From Microthyrium microscopicum (taxonomy: Eukaryota > Ascomycota > Dothideomycetes > Microthyriales > Microthyriaceae), in contig MU004237.1 of NCBI GenBank assembly GCA_010405405.1, forward strand, positions 1,437,345 through 1,501,344: a DNA stretch of 64,000 nucleotides, in the 5' to 3' direction. Positions 12,226-22,898 of this stretch are shown piece by piece. Within the stretch, counting starts at the first letter, position 1. Each line of letters begins with the position of its first letter. A program made the position numbers and the translations under genes. The notes beneath the pieces were generated by a model. It searched no databases. It saw only the letters and a list, made by a program, of their open reading frames with translations, and had not been told where the DNA came from.

Positions 12226-13558
12226 TTTGGCTTTGTATGGTATGAGGCTTCAAGAGTGTTTGAGTTTACACAACGGATATGGGTTTGTCGGATGTGATGG
12301 CGGGGATTGAGTGAGGTTGAAAATTGACAGCCGAGGCTGGAGGAGCTCGCAACTTCATCTGCTTCAAGTAAGTCGATGTCTCCAAATTTTCATTGACAAG
12401 TTTAGTCGCATTGTAGGTGAAAGTCTTCTACCAATAGCTACAACCACGTCGCGGCTTTTGAGAGCAAAGTCCAAAGTTGATGCTCCGCATTCATAAATCC
12501 TCAACCTTCTTTATTCGGCTGGAAACGATTGTTAAAGTACCTACTGGCGTGCTTAAGTTCAAACATTCGGTGAGATAGTACGATGTAGTGTTAATGAAGC
12601 TAAGACTAATCTCAAACTGACGATTGAATAGAGAGAAATCACCCGTTGATAAGGGTTCACGACAAGACCAGCCGATCGCTCATGACTCCGTTCTTAAATC
12701 GACCTGTTATATATCGACCTGTTATATCGATCTGTTATATCGACCTGTTATATCGACCTGTTACATCGACCTGTTACATCGACCTGTTATGTCGACCTGT
12801 TATGTCGACCTGTCATATCGCTAGCTCCATCTCAGTTGAATACTGGTCAACTTTGCAGTCCAAGGTACCGAAGAGTTAGAGCTTCGATGTCTATTTTTTT
12901 GTGACATTATCTAAACCTGATCGGGTCAGTTCCATATATGCCCGTGGTATCTTCTGGCCTACAGAAGTAGCTTGTTGCTCGCCACATTTTGGGATGTTGG
13001 CAACGCAGTTTGAACACCAATTTCCTGTTTTGCATTCAATTAGAATCACCGGCCAATTGTCAAGCTAAGCACCGTTAAAACCCTGATTCATGGAGAAGGG
13101 ATCTGTCTGATTTTCTCACAAGTCGACTCTGGCTTAACCTCCAACCCAAGTATAGATACCTCGTCATAATAGAGCTGTAGCGTGATAACTCGCTAAGGAC
13201 GACTGTAAGTCATTTCATTGGCAGAAAAACGTTGCTCACTTGCTCATTAGGCGGCTTTTCGAAGTTGGTAGCTCGTGGTCCTAATCGCAGTAATACCATC
13301 AATTGATACTCATGAGCTCATTAGCCGTGGATCGAATGGTAGAGTAGTTATATTGGTGAAAGCCTGGAAACAGGTCCTCCGCGCCTCTGGGGATTTAAGC
13401 AGTAAATAAGAGAGGATTTAGCCAAATATTTCCAAACATGAAGGATATGTAAATTAAAACTGTCAAGACTTAATGATATGAACGGAGACTTGAACGATTC
13501 GGTTCGAAATACAAAGTACATAAGAGCCAACACCCGGACGCCCTGCTAAATCGCTCAT
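12226..13558. other. Non-coding interval containing a 13-bp minisatellite
   Basis: About 1.3 kb between the SDR gene's start and the 3' end of the next minus-strand gene. It contains the 12698-12819 minisatellite. Otherwise I saw no gene, RNA or transposon end. Confidence 0.5.
12698..12819. repeat. 13-bp minisatellite, nine units
   Basis: Unit close to ATCGACCTGTTAT. Nine copies are recognisable, with one dinucleotide expansion near the start and variants such as GATCTG, TTACAT and TTATGT. It lies about 0.5 kb upstream of the SDR gene. The plus-strand open frames across it are an artefact of the repeat. Confidence 0.9.
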
Positions 13559-16184
13559 TCATCTTCTCCGGATCCTGATTATCACCAACGACAGAGTGAG
13601 CAAAGCAAACACTAGAAGCAAATACTGCGTCTGTGTTCTTATGACTTGCTGGGACAGTTTCTCCCTTCCCCACCTGTGAACCTTATGGTAGCTCTTGAGA
13701 GGTACAGGTTGATCGGGCAGTTCTTCCCGTCCCCACTTGTGAACCCTGTCATAGGCCTTGATAGGTACACGTATTCCTGCGTATAATTCACGGCGGTGTA
13801 GTGGAGGTCCTTCCCTAATGCTTCTTGACTTGATGTCGAAACAATCATATTCCACGGGATACGTGCGCGTGCAGAGTGGCCAGATGACTCTCGTGTGCAT
13901 GTCGCAGAAGAGGTTCTCGCGACGATTGTAGAAATCTGGGCCATGTCACATTGGATCATGGCAGCATCCGTGAACAGTGTGGTTAGGGTAAATTGTGTCG
14001 ATAAGTGTGCCATTCATTGGTTGAGTTCCGTCAGCTCTCTTGGCTAGTGGAGGCCCTTGAGGAAGCCATCGTTTCGGTTTATGTTCCCTGCTGGGATCAA
14101 GGACGTTGTTGAAAAAGCCCAATTTTTCACCTGTGTAGCCTTCTTCAATGAGATGGCGTGCAAAAGTTTTGTTGAAGCTGGCAGGGGCGAGGGGAATGTC
14201 TCTTAGATGCCAGTCTGTATGTTTGAACTGATCACTATAAAGCAGGCCTGTGCCATCGATGATCCTTTGCTCGTCTTTGTCGACAGATCCACGCGACTGA
14301 TCTTCGTATTCCAGCTTTGGTTCGAAAACTGGAACATTTCGCAGCTTGTCCATTTCAAACCACATTTGAAATCTTCCTGGAGAACAGACTAGTCTCGGGT
14401 CAATATTGAATCGGTCAATGCGTTCTTTAGTGGGCCTCATGTCTCGAATATGCATTGACATGCCTTGGAAGGGAATGCCGTCTTGACGTTGATCCTCAGC
14501 AAGCCAGACGCAGACTGGTTTGTGAGTGTATGATGGATCTTTTGAGTCGGCTGTGATGGTAACGTCGGAATATCCCCACTGTAGATTTCATCAGTATGAA
14601 GTTACAATCAGAGGCAAAACACCTGCAAAGACCATTTGCTCTTTCGGCGGTGAAGACGTTAAATACCCATTGCATTCGATGGCGCCCATATCACCAGAAT
14701 ATTGAACGGCTTTAATGGGAGCCATCGAGTGCGATGGGAGATGTGATGTTTTCTGTTCAAACAGATATTGTCAGGAGATGTGGTTTATTTGACACGGGGA
14801 TTCTTACCATGGCACCGCAGGCTCGGCCAATGTCACTATCAAAGCATGTCAACAGCTGTTTACAAGGCTCAACGGACTGGAAAAACAAATGGCGTGATCT
14901 CAACAGCTTCGTTGGCTCCCATACGCTACGATCTACTATACTCTTCAGTAGCTTTGATGGGAGCCATCATCGCTGGAGGTAGCGTGCCTCTCATTTTGCC
15001 AACCCGCGGACAATGGTTTTTTTCGGCGGATGACTTACCCTGTCCAATGGAAAACTTCATTGCTAGGCCATCTAACAGAGATGTGTTGGATGCATATGGC
15101 ATCATCGTTAGTGTCAGACTTTGTAAACTGTATATATTCTGCTTGGTTTCCAGGAAAGTGCGGCGAGTGGTGGATAGTATGATATCGTGTAGCTCCTGCA
15201 GAGATATGTCCGGTTCTGTAAGGCTTCTTGCCTTCAACGAGCCTGAAGTTTGTCAGTAGATTGTTCCGAGGAGAGCTGACGCACTTTGGGAAACACTATT
15301 TGACTTTTGGAGATGGAGTCACGAAATAACTTTGAGCCTTCGCATCTGGTGGGAACCATCGCATTCGACAAAGAACGCATACTATAGAAGCCACCAACTG
15401 TGCTGGCAGCCACCAACTTACCTGCGACCTGTATTGTCGAGAAGGTTAATCCAGGGACCACCAGATTTGTTTGTTCCATAACCATGCTGGCCGGTAACAT
15501 TCTCCTCATTGTGCTGTGCGTATATGTCGCCAGTTTGCCCAACCGTTATTCCAAGCGCAGTGGCCTCATCAACTCTTGGAGGTGCTTTCTTACCCTCAAC
15601 TACATTGGCGATTGAAAAACCTATGTTTACACCCAAGTTGACGAGGCCTATCACAGCGTTAAATGCATCCATTTTTGTGATCGGGCCCTTTTCTGCTGGA
15701 GTTCCTCTGTGAAAAGGATTGACTAAGGTGCCATTGATCCACGTATTGTTGATGATCGTGTTTACGTTGAGCCCACCCTTCACCAGCAATGGTCCGAATC
15801 TTGTTAACCAAGCTAGCCGGTCAGTCTCGTTGTAGTGCTTTTCAGGAATTTGCTGGAGGTTGCTCGGTCCAGGAGCCGAAGGAGGTACTCCAAGAATATC
15901 TAAAAGTGTACTCAAGTTGTAACGAGAACCCGGGCTGAGAGAAGAAGGGGCGAGGCTGATCAAGTATTCCTCTTCTTCTGGTTCTTCGTTGTCTATCTCC
16001 TGATTTGTTGGCAACGGGTGAGCAGTCTGAGACACGCTGCTGACACTAGGTTTCTCACCGTAGAAGAAAGAGGAGTAGATCCTGCCTGCGAGGAGAAGTA
16101 TGCAATAATGATAGCGATGGACCAACATAGGAGTAGAAGACCAAGGCTCAGAAGGTGTAAATTTTCACCAAAGAGCAATGACAC
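13559..16184 (-). CDS. Uncharacterised secreted/membrane protein gene, MITE-bearing
   Basis: I do not recognise this protein. My best minus-strand path is: start at 16184 (hydrophobic N-terminus) or 16128; exon to 15422; then 15242-15039, 14925-14808, 14752-14633 and 14578 onward. Introns of 179, 113 and 55 bp keep frame. The fourth junction needs a weak GTCTTT donor at 14632, because the better donor GTGTTT would break frame. The first ~235 codons hold an Asn-Xaa-Thr-rich domain with NTWINGTLVNPFHRG. Later come VRWPSNEVFHWTG, CFDSDIGRACGAM and WGYSDVTITAD. The last exon meets an in-frame TGA at about 13946, yet the same frame continues open to 13559. That tail contains two 20-residue repeats (cores YDRVHKWGREEL and YHKVHRWGREKL) and a C-terminal membrane helix followed by RIRRR. 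Either translation ends at 13946 or the gene is damaged. Two MITE-like segments lie inside it. Confidence 0.5.
14655..14750. mobile_element. MITE family A, short degenerate copy
   Basis: Inverted arms of about 20 bp flank a ~50 bp centre. One arm reads CCCATTGCATTCGATGGC on the plus strand and the other CCCATCGCACTCGATGGC on the minus strand; they differ by C/T changes. Outside these, TTAAAT and GGGAG match the arms of the full copy at 61494-61721. In my model it lies wholly within an exon of the 13.6-16.2 kb gene, in an open frame. It may be an exonised MITE remnant or a chance palindrome. Confidence 0.45.
14873..15019. mobile_element. MITE family A, degenerate copy over an exon-intron junction
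   Basis: The left arm matches the 61.5 kb copy at AAATGGCGT, CAGCT, TGGC.CCCA and GCTACG.TCT.CTAT in the same order and spacing. The right side matches at GAGCCATCA and TTTTGCCA..CCCG. The internal section of the full copy is missing. It spans most of an intron (14926-15038) and about 50 bases of the adjoining exon in the gene model of the 13.6-16.2 kb gene. Confidence 0.55.
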
Positions 16185-17745
16185 ACTGATAGGACGGGGA
16201 ACTTAATGAGCAGTCTTATCTGATACACTGCTATTCCTAAGAATGGTTCAACTTCGAATGAATTCACGACTCCGAGGGACCCTCTCTTCAATAGACCAGG
16301 TGACGATTTCTAGTCACCCTCAATCAAAGGAGACCCTGAGGAGATGATAAGAAACTTCTTTTTAAGGACGCGTTTAAAACGGGATGATTGTCAAAGTGCT
16401 CGATTGCTGCGGCAGTCTTTCCAGGTATTGGTCGTCGAGCAAGAGTCATGAAGGGCTCTTACCACTGTGTTGATCAGCTTAACTCCAAATATCTTGAAGA
16501 AACTAGAGTAGCATGCGAAGATGAGCAGAGATGTATCCTATCGTAACTACTACGTGCTCAACCAACGGTAGAGTTGCGTGTCAGACGATGCATAGCGGAT
16601 GAGGCTGGCGGCCTGAAAGAGCAATATCTATCAACTCGGCTTGGTAGAAGCCAACGTCTCGAGCAGCCGGAAAAAATTCCACAGGTCACGATAGGTATTG
16701 GATTTGATTCTCGTCTAACAAGACTTGACCTCTGTTCGCCGTGGTCAGCTTCAATCGACGAGATATGATTCAGTCCATGTGCGCAAACTTTGGTGCATGA
16801 GGATCAAAATTTTGATTGAAAGTCTTTTAATAATACCCATACAATTTGTTTTCAATGTGTGAGTGGTCGAGAATGAACATAACATGTAAAACCGAGAAGT
16901 GGATTGTATCAAAAAACGGTCCCATGCGATTGAAAATGAGCCATCTCAGCCTCTACAACCAGAGATAATGCTCAGCTAAACACTTTCATGGTCGAAGCTA
17001 TTGATCCAATCAGTAGTCACAAACCCAAAATAGCACCGCTAGGGTTCCCAACTAAAGTATCGTATGATACATATCAAAGTCCGAAGTTGAAAAGACAACA
17101 TCATATGAGCGTACCTCCTTATACAGAATGAATCGTCGATGTCGATGAAGATCATCATTGTCCACTCTGGACACACGATATAGTGCAAGCCAGATTCCAT
17201 CTCTTGCCTAACAGACTCAAACAATTGTTTCTGACAGCAGGATACGTGAAGTGGGTCCGGTTTCCTGCACTTTCTCATGCTTCCTAACGATATGCCAACC
17301 GATAGAAGAAATGGCCGGCATGTGCCAATTAACTTCGATGGCTCTCACACAAGACTACATGGTAATGAGTGCGCTCAGCACCACAAAGGGCGTTCAGACT
17401 ACCACAGCTTATCGAATGCGCTGGCCACTTTAGCACCTTTTGTTTATCGGGGTTCGTGGGAGCCATTGGAGCTGATGGAGACACACCAGGTATTTTGTCT
17501 ATTCCTTGATATGCTTCGTTGACGATCGGTCGTCTGTTGTCACAGCCTTGCTGTAACCAGGCCTTTTTTCGCTTAAAGCTACAATAAGAGCGCCGGCTAC
17601 TATATTCAGATGAGCTGGTGACTCTAGAGGTCTTTCCACACAACAGAATACCAAATATCACGTCAACGAAGCAAAACTCGTCCTTGATCTGACCTAAAGC
17701 TTGTTTAACATGTAATTTGTTGTTCATTTCTAAAGTACAGCGCTG
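16185..17745. other. Intergenic interval with a MITE copy
   Basis: Nothing was recognised except the family A MITE copy at 17312-17487. Minus-strand open frames at 17039-17278 and 17329-17727 have no family resemblance. The C-terminal half of the second is MITE sequence, so neither is called a gene. Confidence 0.45.
17312..17487. mobile_element. MITE family A, diverged near-complete copy
   Basis: Co-linear with the copy at 61494-61721 over its whole length. Shared blocks are GGCATG near the left end, GATGGC, GAGTGC, ACAAAGGGCGTT, TTTAGCACCTTTTG, then GGGAGCCAT..GAG.TGATGG at the right. About 18 bp of the left arm (the TGGCGTACTCCCATCAGC block) is absent. It has no coding capacity. Confidence 0.7.
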
Positions 17746-19224
17746 TCATTCTTCATCTCTATTACTGTCTAAGGGTATGTAATCCACATCTTTCGAGTCT
17801 TTCCCACCACTCTGCACCGAGTCTTTTTGAAGAGCTACATAAACGGCCGATCCAACAATCAAAGATGATCCCACTATTGTCAACAGCCCAGGCACTGTTC
17901 CCCATATAACCAAGTCAAAGGTGACTGCAAAAAGCATTGCTGAATAGGACATATTGGTTGCCCTTGAAGACTTTTCGGCACCAAGGCCTGATGCTAACAG
18001 AGCTTGCTATAATTTGATCAGCATACTACGTGAAAAGCTCTTTGGATAAGGAACTTACCAGTATTATACCGCTGGCGCTTAAGACTGTGATGTAAAACCA
18101 ATCTAAAGCCGTAGAGGGCAGTGCAAATGGCAGGCCAGGGATGATCGTCAACATAATCCCCGATATTATTCCAACGCAGACATTCAGATAATTCACGGAT
18201 ATCAGGGGATGTGCCCTGGTTCCTATATATCTGAGGCACACAAGTTGTGTTCCACCGCCCAAGACTCCTAGCATAACGCAGCCCACTCCTATAAGTCGTT
18301 GTTGCGGTGTAATCAGATCTGAAGTCTGGGATCCAGAACCATGCGTAACTTCCCCGATGCCACTAGCCGGTGGTGGTGTAGCCGCACTGCCAGAACTGAA
18401 CACGGCCGTTGGTTGAGATATCAAGACTACACCGAAGAGGGATATCATAGTTGCGATTTGTTCCAAGCGAGTGAAAGGCTCTTTGAGGATGTAGGAGCAG
18501 GCCAGACAAGCAAGCGGCGGAGCTAGGAAGCCTATAACTGTGGCGTCGGAGAGAGGAAGATATTGGAGGCCGAAAAACATGCCAGATACGCCAACAAAGC
18601 CAGATACTCCACGGAAAGCGAGCACAAAACGAACGGATTTATGGCCGAGAGGTTTCTCTGGAATGTTGGAGTAGAAGATATATATGGATGTAACGATTGT
18701 AGATATTATCATTCGGTTGAAGAGGATCTGTAAGCTAATGTTTAGCTTTTCATGAATCTTTATAATTTGTTTTCTCTTACTTGAAATGGGTGCATTCCTT
18801 TGCGATCCGGGCCGCCTTGCTCTAGTAATCTTGCAGTGACTCCCATCAGAGTCCCAAAGAATTGTGCGAAAAAGACATATGCTAAACCCCAATTTCTTTG
18901 CCAGAATGATCGAAGTTTTGATTTAATGCCATGCTGGTGACTGTTATCCGTGGAACATAATTGAGCTTCCGTCGAATCCAACTCGGTGAATATCGGTCGA
19001 CTATAGCTTTCCAGAGTAGAAACGGATATGTCAGACAAGGCTGGGCTGGCGAATCGGCGTATTTTAGGAATCGTCAGATGAGATGATTTCTGGAGCTCAA
19101 TATCTTTTGCTGTTAAGCTCAAGTTATTCGGACTTATGCTTCGAATACGATCATCGTATGAGAGTCTGATAGGTTTGAGAGAATCCATGCTGTGCAGTCG
19201 AATATGCAAATTGGACATATGCAA
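17746..19224 (-). CDS. EamA/DMT-superfamily transporter
   Basis: Polytopic membrane protein of the drug/metabolite transporter superfamily; the substrate is unknown. Exons on the minus strand are 19224-18781, 18727-18059 and 18006-17746, giving 457 residues. The two ~52 bp introns have GTAAGA and GTAAGT donors and are both in phase 0. The N-terminal ~110 residues are hydrophilic, Ser-rich and probably cytoplasmic. Then come paired EamA repeats, with conserved-looking stretches such as GLQYLPLSDATVIGFLAPP and EPFTRLEQ in the first and LISVNYLNVCVG in the second. The tail is charged (DYIPLDSNRDEE). ATGs at 19218 and 19188 are alternative starts. Similar fungal proteins are often labelled integral membrane protein DUF6. 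A transport role is a family-level inference. Confidence 0.88.
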
Positions 19225-20236
19225 ACAAAATTGAAGGGCATGAACGACAAGGAGATAGAGAGGAGTTTATGATGATGAGATAGAAAGGCAATACGATCTT
19301 GTCTGATCTAGGTAAATATGCAGTATCTGCAAGCCCGGCACCGGCCTGACGTAAACCAGTAGCATCAATGAGGAATATAAACTTCCAAGTTTCTCAATGA
19401 AGGCATCCCTGCGCAAGGCTTGTTGCTAATCTTGAAACTCGCGATAATTCGAAAGCTTCGTTACTCAACTCATATCTAACTTTCGCATTTGACTTCAATA
19501 TAACTTCGTATTGCATCGGTGTTGCTCGCAGTGTATGAGAAGTGACATGATAGCTGCCTTGAAGTAGCTTATTCCCGCGACGGAAGTGGGGCGTTCACCA
19601 AGTATAAACCAGATGTGTATCCACAATATGCGGCTCCAGGAAATAATTACTCAGAACTGGTCAAGGATTGGAGCCACGAGGTAACTAAACTTCTCGCAGG
19701 GTACTTCATGTATGTGTATGCCTGGGCATGGTATTTTGGGTCGAACCCAACATTGAATGGGTTACCCGACCCATGCCCTGGCATAACTTCATGGCTTCAA
19801 CTTCTGAGATGATTTCACAGTACCCAAGACTAGGTCAATTTTTTTTGGTTAAAGGTATGATTGAATATACTCATTTTGACCAAGAAACATACTATAATCT
19901 ATGGTTTTGCTACAACACCACATATTTGTTTCATCGATTGGCATTTTCAATCTTGCTGGAAGAGGATCTAAAGGGGTCCCAAGCGAACCAATACAGGAGG
20001 TAAGTTCACGAGGTGGACCACACCACAAGGCTGATTCCAGAGCCAAGAGCATCATGCAGCCAACTGAGACAAGCAACAATTGCACTTGAAGATGCATGAG
20101 GCGTATTCAGTCTCCTTTCTTCTCTCGCTAAATGTCAATAATTCCTGCACATGGATCAAGCTGGCCCAGATATATAATTGAGTTCTGCTGCCATGATATT
20201 TATAAATTATTTCTGACTTCAGCCATTGTCACCACC
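19225..20236. other. Intergenic between divergent genes, with a palindrome
   Basis: Shared upstream region of the EamA transporter (-) and the orphan membrane protein (+). It contains an imperfect inverted repeat at 19719-19783. No gene was recognised; small open frames here look like chance. Confidence 0.45.
19719..19783. repeat. Imperfect 65-bp inverted repeat
   Basis: The left arm begins TGCCTGGGCATGG and ends GGGTCGAACCCA. The right arm begins TGGGTTACCCGACC and ends CATGCCCTGGCA. The arms can pair over about 24 bp around a small loop. It could be a short MITE remnant or a cruciform-forming element. It lies about 450 bases upstream of the orphan membrane protein gene. Confidence 0.7.
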
Positions 20237-22208
20237 ATGGCGAAACCTGCCTTCATAGCATTTGGACTTCTCACTAGCCTTTGCAACGCCGTATCATCGC
20301 CACTTCAAGGATGCACAAACTATATCCAGTCCCACGGCATCTACAACAACAGTGATTCCAACATCAACTGCTCGGAAGTCATTGGGACTCAATGCATAAG
20401 GCCAATCTTAACAGAGAGAGGATGCGACTCCATTTGTGGAAAACTGTTCCATATTGACAGCCTGAGCGATATATTTAACAGATGGCTGTTATGGATTTGT
20501 CCCGCTATTATACTTATAGGTCACTTTTCATTGCCTGCTCTGGATTGGAAAAACTCTACACAAGTGGTTATCAGCCTGATTGGCAATCCCATAGGCAGTT
20601 TTTGGGCTATGATGACGCGACATGAGTTGATTCAGCGGGCAACTCGAACTTGCTTGACCCTTGAGTTATCAAAAGAAGCTGCGCTGGACATTGCGACTAT
20701 CGCTGCCATCTCTGATGAGTATGGCTGGAACAACCCATTGGTTCGGATTCGGGATGTACTGAGGTATCGTCGACAATGCCAATTGCCTCATCCCACTCAA
20801 GAATTGCTCGATTTGCTGGAAGAAGAGGAATCGAAGAGTCCCGAAGTCACATTCACTGGTGTCCCAGGCGACGTTGACGAAGAACAACAATCACCTCGCG
20901 ATCAAAATGACGACGACTGCGGTATTCCTGGGGAGCTGGCAGAAGCAAATGACATACGGTCCCAGGGGCACCTCGACCACCAAGACGCCATAGCCGACAA
21001 CAGACCTGAGGTTGAGGCAATGGACTCGCCGCTTCTGGACCGAGAAGAAGAGTACATTATAGCATCGGCCAGGCATGCCATCATTTCTCACCGTAACGAC
21101 ACCCATCTTGCAACATGGCTCGCTATCTTAGGTCTTATCTTTGCACTGGGGGCTGCATTCGTCAAAGTCTACATGAACAGAGATCAGCCTTTCTCAAGTC
21201 GGCCAATACCAATAATTTTACTCATCCTCTTCCTGCTTCCAATGGTTCAAATGAGTAGCAATATTGGAAGTTCAACCTCGGTTTTTGGGCCTTCTCTTGC
21301 TATACAGCAGCTTCAGCATGACCTTTATTATCTACCTACAGCTCGAGCAGAAAACGAGCGATTGGACTTTTCTCTCAGGCCCATCTTGGATAATCAAGTT
21401 GCAGACGAAGGCATCCAAGGCCTGGAGGAAGCTAACGCACCAGGAGATTACTACTCTGAAAAATGGCTACATAACGCTGCCAGGTACTCAGGTATCAACT
21501 CGACTTGGCGACCAGACAAGTTCAAGTGCCTCACACAATCTGGAGCCAATGGAGACAGGACCCCGATCCAGCTGCTTCTTTACTCCATCGCTTTCGTGGC
21601 AACGTCCGGCGTCATGGCAATCTTACAATCTTATTTGGTTGTAGGACACATAGGTTTCGGCTGTCGTAGCCTCACTTGGTTTTTGATTCTCTGTGCATGG
21701 CTTTTAAGTCCATGTCTTGATATAATACTTCAAAATGGAATTGCTGGTGTCCACCAAAGACGAACTTTATACCACCGGACGATGATCAAGGATGCGGTGC
21801 TTGCAGTCTCTGTTATCCTAGCAATCATCGTTGTGCATATAGGATTAACTGGTGAGCCATCTCCCCTCCCCTCTTCTCGTTGTTACACACTTCAGGATTT
21901 CGTTAATATCTCTTCTAGGAACCTGCTTTTGCTACACAGGAACACTGAGCAGCTCTCCATCAGCCCACAACATCGATCTCTGGCCCCTGAAAGGCAACAT
22001 ATTGAAGTGGTGGTGGATTCAAACTATAACTGGACCAATCGTAAGTCTCATAATAACAAGTTTTCTGCTAGTATGGACTCAGTTCGAGATGGGGACAATG
22101 AGAACGATACTCTCACCAGTGCAAGATGACAGACATAAAGTCCAAGCCAGGCTGCAGATGTTGAGAGAACGATTGCCCCGGGAAAGATTGCGCCACGTTG
22201 GGAATTGA
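20237..22208 (+). CDS. Orphan polytopic membrane protein
   Basis: I do not recognise a family. Exons are 20237-21851 and 21919-22208, giving 634 residues. The 67 bp intron (donor GTGAGC, acceptor TTCTAG) joins in frame. I chose the ATG at 20237 because it opens a signal-peptide-like stretch (MAKPAFIAFGLLTSLCNAVS); the open frame runs upstream to 20132. After it comes a Cys-containing lumenal segment with NNSDSNINCSE, then a membrane pair around residues 105-150. A long acidic hydrophilic loop (about 230-305) follows, then at least five further hydrophobic helices, the last pair encoded across the intron (IKWWWIQ-like aromatic segment before it). The basic C-terminus ends in RERLPRERLRHVGN. 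This architecture resembles lineage-restricted membrane proteins common in Leotiomycetes and Sordariomycetes. Function unknown. Confidence 0.75.
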
Positions 22209-22898
22209 GATTGTCAGCGGCGGAGTCGTGGAGTCTATGTCAGACTTGGACTTGGACTGATCACTGTATAAATTCTTTGATGTATTGACGCATCAACGGT
22301 TCGCCGGAGGCTCAGCATTCTCCATGTATCTGGCAATATGGTCAACAAGAAGAGGGATAATCATCATCTTGCAGCGCATCGTATGTTTGACGGATTTTGT
22401 TTTTTTTATATTCTCCTTGTAAGCTCCATATGTTTGCTAAGGACGAGACATACGGTATGGTAATCATTTTCGTGCAGCATATCCCACAGGTATCAAACTT
22501 TGCCGTAGTATTTACTACCCTTTCTCCTCAGTTAGCTATCTTGCTTGGCTGCATGCAAAAGCTTGGAAAAGAAGAAAGTACATACATAACTAATTGCATG
22601 AAGCTATAGGCAGGAAGCCTGCATGGCCCGGGCTCCTGCAGCTTCGCAGAGCGACCTGCATGTACAATCGTACAACCAGACCAGATGCTGCCGTTGGATT
22701 GGTGTAAAACCCGCGGTTCGCCCATAGTTCTCGAATACTCACAGACTAATAGCGGTCTAGTAGCCGCAGTTGTTGAGGGCTAGAAGATAAAGAAGTAAGC
22801 TCGAGGTCAACGGGTCGTGCCGTCTTTGGCCATTTATATCTTAGGTATCCGCAACTCAAGTATTCGCGACTCCAACCATTTTGTGCAAACCTTACATC
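22209..22898. other. Intergenic, P450 promoter
   Basis: No gene was seen. A TATA-like TTTATATC lies about 60 bases before the P450 ATG. Confidence 0.4.
22832..22840 (+). promoter_or_regulatory. TATA-like element of the P450 gene
   Basis: ATTTATATC, about 60 bases upstream of the P450 start codon, a plausible core promoter position. The assignment rests on position and sequence only. Confidence 0.3.

Noticed and set aside
12698-12819. CRISPR-like array
   Set aside because: Units are contiguous with no unique spacers, and the genome is eukaryotic; it is a minisatellite.
15244-15421. Possible internal exon with SMRSLSNAMVPTRCEG-like peptide in the 13.6-16.2 kb gene
   Set aside because: It can be entered by a 40-bp intron but no good donor leaves it in the phase required by the next exon; the whole stretch is better treated as one intron.
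17329-17727. 132-codon minus-strand frame
   Set aside because: Its C-terminal half is family A MITE sequence and the rest has no family resemblance or splice logic.
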